From CAWBRT01 sp963814745 (GTDB lineage Bacteria; Acidobacteriota; Terriglobia; Terriglobales; Acidobacteriaceae), in NCBI GenBank assembly GCA_963814745.1, contig CAWFEA010000011.1, positions 1-64,000 on the forward strand: a stretch of 64,000 bases of DNA. The letters are read 5' to 3'. How positions within the stretch are numbered: the stretch's first letter is position 1; every line of letters starts with the position of its first letter. The position numbers and the translations under genes are program-made. Positions 56,070 through 64,000 of the stretch are shown piece after piece. The notes under the pieces were generated by a model. That model saw only the letters and a program-made list of their open reading frames with translations, had not been told where the DNA came from and searched no databases.

Positions 56070-57239
56070 ATGAAATGGAACTTGATTCGAACCAAAGTTC
56101 TGATTGCACTGGTCGCCTGTCTCGTCCTGGGCGTTGGCGGTACCTTGGCGCTGATGCAGTACAGCTTCGCCCGCAACGCACGGGCATTGGCGGTACAGTC
56201 GGTCTCTAGTGCTCAAAAGCTGTTCACCATCTTGGAAACCAGGGAGATCAGTAAGATGAAGGCCGTCAGCGAAATGCTGATCGTGAACCCTCAAGTTCGC
56301 GATGCTTTTGCGGCCAAAGACCGCAACCGTCTCCTCGAGCTGACTGCACCGATGTATCCGAAGTTGAAGAGCCAAGGCATTACCAACTGGATGTTCCATA
56401 CTCCTGCGCCTGACATCACTGTATTCCTTCGACTCCACAACCCCTCGCTATTCGGTGACCACCTGAATCGATTCATGGACAAGGAAGTCGCTCGCACGCA
56501 AGTGATTGTGGTTGGAAACCAGTTAGCCAAGGCGGGTTTTGCGGTGAGAATCCTTCGACCGTTTTACGATACGCGGGGCGGCTTGACCGGTTATGTCGAG
56601 TTTGGTGAAGAACTCGGTCAGTTTATTCATGCCATGAAAAGCCAGACCGGAGATGACTATGGACTTCTGCTCAGCAAGAAGTTTGTGGACAGGCAGTTCT
56701 GGGCCGTGTCGAGTGCGGTTTGGAAGCGTCGCGACAACTGGGATGACAATCAGAACTTCGTCGTGGCGGACAAAACCGCGGCCACCGACAGGATCATGCG
56801 ATTTGAGGGAGAACTGACCGCGGTGCCCGAACAAGGCAAGGTATTAGAGCATTTCCGTGTGGGAAATTCCGTCTTCGTCCGTGGCCTCTTTCCCATCCGT
56901 GACGTCGCCGGTGATACGGTAGGTGCAATGTTCGTCGTGCGCGATATTTCGGGTGTCTACGCGGCCATGCGAGACACGCAGAACATCCTCGTGCTTTTGA
57001 TTGTAGTGTCTCTGACCATCGGTACTCTGCTGGTGTTGACGTTGCTGAACCGTCTCGTATTCCGACGCCTGCAGCACATCATTAAGGTTGCCACCCGCGT
57101 AGTTGGCGGTGACTACGAATCTGAAATCCGGGTTAGCTCCGACGATGAAGTCGGCCAATTCGAACAATTATTCGAGCAGTTCAGGCGGGTCTTCGTTGAC
57201 CTGCTGGCACACATGCCTGAGATGCAGGAAAAGGGATAA
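56070..57239 (+). CDS. Membrane sensor with double-Cache-type domain and HAMP, no output domain
   Basis: 389 residues. An N-terminal membrane helix (VLIALVACLVLGVGGTLALM) is followed by an extracytoplasmic sensing region of about 275 residues (methyl-accepting/Cache-like: PFYDTRGGLTGYVEFGEELG, FPIRDVAGDTVGAMFVVRDIS). A second helix (ILVLLIVVSLTIGTLLVLTLLNRLVF) and a HAMP domain (RRLQHIIKVATRVVGGDYESEIRVSSDDEVGQFEQLFEQFRR) follow. The protein ends about ten residues later, with no methyl-accepting, kinase, cyclase or GGDEF module. Signalling would need a partner, possibly the small protein upstream. The periplasmic binding protein downstream may present the ligand. Confidence 0.8.
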   Translation: MKWNLIRTKVLIALVACLVLGVGGTLALMQYSFARNARALAVQSVSSAQKLFTILETREISKMKAVSEMLIVNPQVRDAFAAKDRNRLLELTAPMYPKLKSQGITNWMFHTPAPDITVFLRLHNPSLFGDHLNRFMDKEVARTQVIVVGNQLAKAGFAVRILRPFYDTRGGLTGYVEFGEELGQFIHAMKSQTGDDYGLLLSKKFVDRQFWAVSSAVWKRRDNWDDNQNFVVADKTAATDRIMRFEGELTAVPEQGKVLEHFRVGNSVFVRGLFPIRDVAGDTVGAMFVVRDISGVYAAMRDTQNILVLLIVVSLTIGTLLVLTLLNRLVFRRLQHIIKVATRVVGGDYESEIRVSSDDEVGQFEQLFEQFRRVFVDLLAHMPEMQEKG

Positions 57240-57591
57240 GCTCGACTGGGTATTCGAACGAGCGCGATGTCGCGCATCGGGAGCGAGTCACGGGCAAACC
57301 CGGAAGTAATCCAAGGCGTCTTCGAGCAGACCCGTATTGGTCCAAACCAAAGCGCGTCGAATCGCTTCGCTACCGACCGGGGCACTCCGGCGATAGCTGC
57401 CGGGGCACAGCCGCACTATTGTCCATTCGGGTTCGCTTTGGTAACTTTCGGTCGTGTCCGTTCGGGTTCGCAGTTACTCCGGTAACTTGTGGTCGGGCCA
57501 AAACAGTGGGATGCTACTCTTCGGAGAATTCTGGATCATGCCAAGGCTCAGGAAGGCTTGGGCTTTCAATGCGCGCACTGGGAAGGGCGTT
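57240..57591 (+). promoter_or_regulatory. Leader region of the TPR-binding-protein gene with imperfect direct repeat
   Basis: No gene is seen. Two related stretches, TTCGGGTTCGCTTTGG and TTCGGGTTCGCAGTTAC, followed by similar GTAACTT segments, lie around 57426-57490. GGAAGGG just before ATG 57592 is the ribosome-binding site. Confidence 0.4.
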
Positions 57592-59604
57592 ATGCGAATA
57601 CTGATCAGCCTATTCGTTTTGGTGTTTGCGTCCGGCTTGCCGGTCTGGGGTCAACCCGTCAACGATGCGGAGCGCTGTGCAACCGCTAGCGACTTGCAGG
57701 AGAGGCTGCAGGATTGCTCCGCGGCCATCGAATCAAGTCAACTTTCGAACGCCGATCTCGCTATGACGTTCTACAACCGGGGCTACGCCTATCAGTCGAG
57801 CGGCAACTACGACGCTGCGATTGCGGACTACGATCAAGCCGTCCGTCTCGACCCCGCCTTTTCCCTTGGGTTCTATGCTCGAGCCGCCGCCAATTACGAA
57901 AAAAACAACTACGGCCAGGCAATTCGAGACTATGACGAAGCCATCCGGCTGAATCCGGACTTTGCCTTTGCCTATGAGGGCCGAGGATACGCTCGCTTCC
58001 TGCTGGGCCAATTCACGGCTGCTCAGGCGGATTTCGCCAAGGTGCTGGAGCTGACTCCCGGCCACCAGGATGCGGCTTTGTGGTCAGTGCTGGCCCGGTC
58101 CAGAGCAGGTCGGGGCGAGCTGGAGAAAAATACGACCCAACTCAAGCTGGCGGGATGGCAAGGGCACGCTCTAGATCTGTTCCTGGGCAGGGCCACGCCA
58201 GAGGAGGTTTTATCCGCGGCTCAGGGTTCCGGCACGATGCCGGACTTAGAGCAGCTTGGCAGGGCCTATTTCTTCATTGCCGAGCATGCTTTAACTTTGG
58301 GCAACACGGATGCGGCCAGGCGCTGGTTCCAGCAGGCAACCGAGAATGGAGTCAAGACTTCCGTTGAATATGCCGCCGCCGGAGTGGAACTGAAGGCATT
58401 CGCCGTCCAGCTCGCGGCGAACGAAGTAGCTGTTCAGCGACCAGGCCAGGCGGTGATCCAACCCTCGACTGAAGCGGTGATCCCGGTTGGCGTTTTGCTG
58501 CCGCTCAGTGGTCCCGTGCCCGCTTTCGGGGCTATGGCCCGCGATGCCGTTCGGCTCGCTGTCGACGAATGGAATGCCAAAGGCGGCGTTCTGGGCAAGA
58601 AAATTGTACCTGTCCTGATCGATAGCGGGTGTATGCCCAGCAAGGCGGAAAGTGCGGTCGATAAGTCGATCGACCAGGACAAGGTGCACTATCTGATCGG
58701 CGGCATTTGCTCCAAGGCCTCCGTTCCCGCATCTGAAATCGCCAATTCCAAGAAGGTCATCGAGATCAGCATTGGCTCTACAAATCCCGCCCTGACCGTG
58801 AAAGAAGATGGCGGAGTAAAAGATTACGTCTATCGCGCCTGCTTTATCGATCCATTCCAAGGCACTCTGGCGGCGAAATTCGCCCTCGATGAGCTGCGTG
58901 TTAAAAGGGCATTTATCATGGTGAAACCGGCCGATCGCTACGTGAAAGGTCAGGCCGAAGGCTTCGAATCAGAGTTCAAAAAGGGCGGCGGCAGGATCGT
59001 CGGCAAGGGAACTTATTTCGCCGACGAAAAGGATTTTTCGCGCATTGTCGACAAGATTGCCGCAATCAAGCCGGACATTGTATACCTTCCCGACTACTAC
59101 GATGTCGCCAACCTGGCCATCAAGCAGGCCAGGGCAAAGGGAGTCCGCGCCATCTTCATGGGAGGCGACGGTTGGAACTCCGACGATCTGGATTTTCAGA
59201 TTGCCGAAGGCAGCTTTTTCACCAGCCACTACTCTCCCAACGACACGCGGCCGGAAGTTCAGAGCTTTGTCGAGGCCTTCAGCGCCAGGTACAAGGACAA
59301 AGAAGGGCGGCCCAAGGCTCCAGGCGTTTTGGCAGCTTTGGCCTATGACGCCACGAATATCATGCTGACGGCCATCAAGACCGCCGGCGCGGATGATACT
59401 GAGCAAGTGAAGGAAGCGCTGAACAATATCAACTTCGACGGCGTCACCGGTCAGATCACCTTTGACGCGAATCACAACCCGGTAAAGTCCGGCGTGATCT
59501 TTGCGGTAAAGGGCGACAGGGTCGTGTTCGAGATGGAAGTGAATCCGGAATCGCCGGTTTCTTCCAAGCATTTAAGATCAGCGGTGGTTGCGGATGCTCG
59601 ATGA
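57592..59604 (+). CDS. TPR domain fused to a LivJ-like periplasmic binding protein
   Basis: 670 residues from ATG 57592 (GGAAGGG five bases upstream). A signal peptide (MRILISLFVLVFASGLPVWG) precedes three or so tetratricopeptide repeats (AMTFYNRGYAYQSSGNYDAAIADYDQAVRLDP and the next two copies), a helical linker, then a type 1 periplasmic binding fold (VIPVGVLLPLSGPVPAFGAMARDAVRLAVDEWNAKGG, SIDQDKVHYLIGGICSKASVPASEIAN, LAYDATNIMLTAIKTAG). LivJ-like proteins bind branched-chain amino acids or aromatic acids. No permease or ATPase genes follow, so it may work as a receptor ligand module with the Cache-HAMP protein instead of in transport. Confidence 0.85.
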   Translation: MRILISLFVLVFASGLPVWGQPVNDAERCATASDLQERLQDCSAAIESSQLSNADLAMTFYNRGYAYQSSGNYDAAIADYDQAVRLDPAFSLGFYARAAANYEKNNYGQAIRDYDEAIRLNPDFAFAYEGRGYARFLLGQFTAAQADFAKVLELTPGHQDAALWSVLARSRAGRGELEKNTTQLKLAGWQGHALDLFLGRATPEEVLSAAQGSGTMPDLEQLGRAYFFIAEHALTLGNTDAARRWFQQATENGVKTSVEYAAAGVELKAFAVQLAANEVAVQRPGQAVIQPSTEAVIPVGVLLPLSGPVPAFGAMARDAVRLAVDEWNAKGGVLGKKIVPVLIDSGCMPSKAESAVDKSIDQDKVHYLIGGICSKASVPASEIANSKKVIEISIGSTNPALTVKEDGGVKDYVYRACFIDPFQGTLAAKFALDELRVKRAFIMVKPADRYVKGQAEGFESEFKKGGGRIVGKGTYFADEKDFSRIVDKIAAIKPDIVYLPDYYDVANLAIKQARAKGVRAIFMGGDGWNSDDLDFQIAEGSFFTSHYSPNDTRPEVQSFVEAFSARYKDKEGRPKAPGVLAALAYDATNIMLTAIKTAGADDTEQVKEALNNINFDGVTGQITFDANHNPVKSGVIFAVKGDRVVFEMEVNPESPVSSKHLRSAVVADAR

Positions 59605-59700
59605 AGCTGAGTTCAGCGGTGCGTCAGGGCTCCGGTTTGAGCAGAGAAAGTGGAGAAGCTATTCCCGGAAATAGCGCCTGTGAATGAGCGCGGTTTCATT

Positions 59701-59725
59701 CTGCCCGCCCACAAGAGGCGGGCAG
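59701..59725 (+). terminator. GC-rich hairpin after the TPR-binding-protein gene
   Basis: A perfect 9-bp stem CTGCCCGCC/GGCGGGCAG with a 7-nt loop lies about 100 nt past the stop codon. No T tract follows, so termination is uncertain. Confidence 0.5.
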
Positions 59726-59741
59726 AAGCGAGCATCAATTC

Positions 59742-59898
59742 TAGCAGGCTGCTGAAAAACTCATAATAGTGTCATCCTGAGGCCGCGCCGATTTTGCGCG
59801 ACCGAAGGATCGGCTTTATTTTCAGCACCCACAAACAGCAGATCCTTCGCTGCGCTCAGGATGACACCTCGGAAAAATAGTTTTTCAGCAGCCTGCTA
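59742..59898. repeat. Palindromic dispersed repeat (second family)
   Basis: Perfect 20-bp inverted ends (59742-59761 and 59879-59898; core GCAGGCTGCTGAAAAA) and inner inverted repeats GTGTCATCCTGAG/CTCAGGATGACAC. Fragments resembling its ends occur near 33330 (CAGCAGCCTGCTA) and 39822. Its right end supplies the TAG stop codon of the nitroreductase gene. Confidence 0.85.
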
Positions 59899-60687
59899 GA
59901 CCCACTGCACACTGAGCGACTTTCTGGGAGGTATGCGCTGATACGAGTACTTACGCTCTCCTATCATAAGACCGCCGTGTACCACGTGCCCTTCAGGGAC
60001 CGATAGCGCCTTGCGAAGCGGAGCATGGGAGCCGGCTACGCGGGTCAGATAACCGGCCCAGCAGACGCCCAGACCGCGCGCCTCCGCCGCCAGTTCGAGA
60101 AAAGTCAGGGCAATGGCGCAGTCCTGTTTTCCCCAAAAATATTCAGCCGGCGTGCAGGCCACGATGAGCGCAGGAGCGCCACGCAATATAAAATCGTATC
60201 CGTTTTCCCATTGTTCCAACTTCGCCGGAGCAATGTCGGAAGTGCGCAGCCAGTTCATCGTCTCCGCGGACAATCGGTGCACCTTCGCCCCATCCGCTAC
60301 GACAATCCAGTGCAACTGCTGGGTGTTGGAAGCCGTCGGGGCGCGCCGGGCCACATCGAGCACTGCCTCCAACGTGTCCCTGGCGACCGGCCGGTCCTTG
60401 AACTCCCGCACCGACCGCCGACTCATCAGGAAGCCGTCCATCACCGCCGGAGTCGGCCGTTCTTTGGAGACAGGCAAAGAAGCGTCCTCCGGTAGACCGG
60501 CGTGAGCGAGAGCATTCGAAGTACAGACGGCAACACAGTGCCCGCAGAGAATGCACTGGCCGCCTGGAATTTCCTCGGGAAATCCTTTCTCATTGACAGT
60601 CAGAATTCTGGCCGGACAAACCGCCACGCACGCGCCATCTTTTATGCACAAACTCGTGTCAACTGTGATCTGACTCACGATCAGCAT
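59896..60687 (-). CDS. Ferredoxin-nitroreductase fusion
   Basis: 263 residues. The N-terminal region has two 4Fe-4S motifs, CIKDGACVAVCP (slightly stretched spacing) and CILCGHCVAVCTSNAL. The nitroreductase/FMN domain follows: SRRSVREFKDRPVARDTLEAVLDVARRAPTASNTQ, VACTPAEYFWGKQDCAIALTFLELAAEARGLGVCWAG and VPEGHVVHGGLMIG. Such fusions reduce nitro or quinone substrates, or act in reductive cofactor chemistry, with electrons through the built-in ferredoxin. The stop codon lies inside the adjoining repeat, so the original C-terminus may have been longer. Confidence 0.87.
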   Translation of the reverse strand: MLIVSQITVDTSLCIKDGACVAVCPARILTVNEKGFPEEIPGGQCILCGHCVAVCTSNALAHAGLPEDASLPVSKERPTPAVMDGFLMSRRSVREFKDRPVARDTLEAVLDVARRAPTASNTQQLHWIVVADGAKVHRLSAETMNWLRTSDIAPAKLEQWENGYDFILRGAPALIVACTPAEYFWGKQDCAIALTFLELAAEARGLGVCWAGYLTRVAGSHAPLRKALSVPEGHVVHGGLMIGERKYSYQRIPPRKSLSVQWV

Positions 60688-60927
60688 TCCTCCTGTTGCC
60701 CTGCGTCATTGAAAGACTTTGGCCGCAGTATACTCCCGGTGGAGCGTCCAGCTATTAAGACTGCCATAATGCCTGCGTAGATGAAAAACGGCAAGCCCAC
60801 ATTTGGTGGGTTGGTCTGCTATCGAAAGCGCCGGCCGAGCGTCTATACATGGCAGATGCACGTGCGAATCCCCAACGCCGCTCGAAGCGATCACAGCAAT
60901 CACAATGGAAAGAAGAAAGAGAGATTT

Positions 60928-62454
<1,527 letters not shown>

Positions 62455-62706
62455 TCGCTTGTGCATCTGTACTGGCAGCTCCGGTCCGCTGAAGGTCGGC
62501 CGCACTGAGGCGGCCCGGCGGACTGGAGTTTGCCGGGAGATTTGAACGGCAAGAGTTGGATGGCGCACCCGGCTCGCTGCAACGGGACGCATGCGACGAA
62601 GAGTGATTCGTGAGCATCGAACTAGGTAGGTGTGCTTCACGGGCCAAGTGTAAGTGCGCCACACGCCTTCAGTCGTTGAACCGATTACAAAGGAAGAAGA
62701 AAAATC

Positions 62707-64000
62707 ATGGGACGCATGTCTAAGAAGGTAATTGGAGTCGTCGCTGCTTGCGTACTATTGCCCACGGCCTTGTTGGCCAAGACGAATAACGTCACGCGCG
62801 CCACCCTGAAGAATAACTTGCGGGTAGTGGTTATTCGCAACCCCCTGGCGCCGGTCGTCAGCGTTTACCTAAATTACCTGACCGGGGGCGACGAAACGCC
62901 CGCCGGATTTCCGGGCATGGCGCACGCCCAGGAACACATGGCCTTTCGCGGTTGTTCGGGCATGACCGGCGACCAGACCGCCGCTATCTTCGCCCAACTC
63001 GGAGGCGACAACGATGCCGATACCCAGCAGAACATAACTCAGTTTTTTGAGACCGTTCCGGCGCAAGATATCGATGTGGCCTTACACATCGGCGCTGCCT
63101 GCATGCAGCAGGTATCGGATTCTCAGGCGGAGTGGGAACAGGAGCGCGGCGCTATCGAGCAGGAAGTCGCACGCGATCTTTCCGACCCCACCTACCGGAT
63201 GGTGATGCGGCTGAATAACGATATGTTTCGGGGCACTCCATACGAGCATGATCCTTTGGGAACGAAGGCATCGTTCGACGCGACCACGGGCGAGATGCTG
63301 AAGAAGTTTTACACCGATTGGTATGCGCCGAACAATGCGATCCTGATCATTGCCGGCGACGTTGATCCCCAGAAAACCCTGGCCGAAGTCCGGCAGCTCT
63401 ACGAAGGTATCCCGCAGCGACCGACGCCCGCGCGTCCCCAGGTCAAATTGCCGCCCCTGAAGCCGGAGAGCATTACATTGCCAAGTGACTACCCTTATGT
63501 GTTGACGGCCCTTGCCTTCCGCATGCCGGGTACCGACAGTCCGGACTATGCGGCGGCGCGCGTGCTTGTTGACGTCTTGACCAGCGAGCGCGGGGACGTT
63601 TATGGACTGGTGCCGGCGGGGAAAGCGCTCGATGCCAGCGCCGGGCTGGAAGAAACTTATCCCAAAGCCAGCATGGCGCTCGTCTATGCTTCAGTGCCGG
63701 CGGGAGCAGACGCGACGGCGATGAATCGCACCTTGCATGGCGTGGTGGCGAACTATGCTGCCAACGGCGTCCCCGGGGAGTTGGTTGCCGCCGCCAAGCG
63801 CAGCGAGATCGCCTCGGCGGAATTCGCGCGCAATTCGATTCCCGGCATCGCCAATTTATGGTCGCAGGCGCTGGCGGCGGAGAAGCGCGAGTCTCCGCAG
63901 CAAGATGTTGAACGCGATAAAAAAAGTTACCGCAGCCGAGGTGAACCGCGTGGCCAAGCAATACCTGAGCCAGGAAATTGCCGTTACCCTGGAGCCGCAG
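62707..64000 (+). CDS. M16-family zinc metallopeptidase (runs off the window; frameshift near 63915)
   Basis: At least 430 residues. A signal peptide (VIGVVAACVLLPTALLA) is followed by the M16A N-terminal domain with the inverted zinc motif HAQEHMAFRG (HxxEH), the downstream Glu region WEQERGAIEQEVARDLSDP and FYTDWYAPNNAILIIAGDVDP. Near 63915 the expected LNAIKKVTAAEVNRVAKQYL continues in the next frame. M16 enzymes cleave small peptides, often as paired proteins in the periplasm. An adjacent second M16 gene is common, but the window ends first. Confidence 0.87.
   Translation, partial: MGRMSKKVIGVVAACVLLPTALLAKTNNVTRATLKNNLRVVVIRNPLAPVVSVYLNYLTGGDETPAGFPGMAHAQEHMAFRGCSGMTGDQTAAIFAQLGGDNDADTQQNITQFFETVPAQDIDVALHIGAACMQQVSDSQAEWEQERGAIEQEVARDLSDPTYRMVMRLNNDMFRGTPYEHDPLGTKASFDATTGEMLKKFYTDWYAPNNAILIIAGDVDPQKTLAEVRQLYEGIPQRPTPARPQVKLPPLKPESITLPSDYPYVLTALAFRMPGTDSPDYAAARVLVDVLTSERGDVYGLVPAGKALDASAGLEETYPKASMALVYASVPAGADATAMNRTLHGVVANYAANGVPGELVAAAKRSEIASAEFARNSIPGIANLWSQALAAEKRESPQQDVERDKKSYRSRGEPRGQAIPEPGNCRYPGAA

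Noticed and set aside
59610..59898. Riboswitch or structured RNA in the long palindrome
   Set aside because: The structure is fully explained by terminal inverted repeats of a dispersed element and is not upstream of a suitable gene.

Overview
The window is GC-rich, gene-dense bacterial chromosomal DNA. It most likely comes from an Acidobacteriota (Terriglobia/Koribacter-like) genome, possibly assembled from a metagenome. This is an inference from gene content and repeats: NHL/IPT/MBG-type secreted proteins, a PEP-CTERM-like protein, sugar-acid catabolism, a multiheme cytochrome c cluster, and many dispersed stem-loop repeats built on GGGGCTAAAGCCC and GGCATGGCTAAAGCCATGCC. No marker gene fixes the taxonomy.

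Layout. 1-8320 is a huge inverted duplication centred near 4148. The right arm carries a glyoxylate-carboligase-like ThDP enzyme, a PLP aminotransferase and rraA. The left arm is a mirror copy full of single-base indels, and the structure looks more like a fold-back read or assembly artefact than biology. 8500-17418 holds carbon and nitrogen metabolism: an MDR dehydrogenase, a frameshifted gdhA, a PEP/pyruvate-binding protein with receiver domains, glucarate dehydratase gudD and a GlcD-like flavoprotein. 17512-21646 is a molybdate locus (HTH plus PBP regulator, trmO, modABC), followed by a CLC-CBS channel. 23463-28368 is a broken polysaccharide/exosortase-type region: an ExeA-like ATPase remnant, an IS3-family element and two glycosyltransferases. 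28638-32333 encodes a bicupin and a two-subunit molybdenum hydroxylase with a Tat signal. 32874-41088 holds a thioesterase, large secreted proteins, a gutted amidohydrolase and a PEP-CTERM-like protein. 41119-42255 is an enolase-superfamily enzyme.

42663-52063 is the most striking region. Two defective IS1182-like copies in inverted orientation flank a leftward operon of about 6.7 kb encoding 7-heme, 19-heme and 11-heme cytochromes c (37 apparent heme c sites) and two cytochrome b modules. It resembles the inner-membrane quinol oxidation and extracellular electron-transfer modules (ImcH/CbcL/Cbc type) of Geobacter. Both IS copies and a small 107-bp element with the same terminal repeat sit inside the GGGCTAAAGCCC stem of a dispersed repeat, which suggests site-specific insertion into repeats.

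52313-64000 holds two MFS transporters (SHS-type and AmpG-type), tRNA-Val(UAC), a three-gene sensory/binding-protein set, a ferredoxin-nitroreductase, an HtrA protease and the start of an M16 peptidase.

Sequence quality. Conserved genes in many places carry +1/-1 frameshifts (gdhA has about ten; also the PEP-binding gene, the 19-heme cytochrome, htrA, GT2 and M16). Uncorrected long-read indels are the simplest explanation, so the frameshifts should not be read as pseudogenes without raw-read support.
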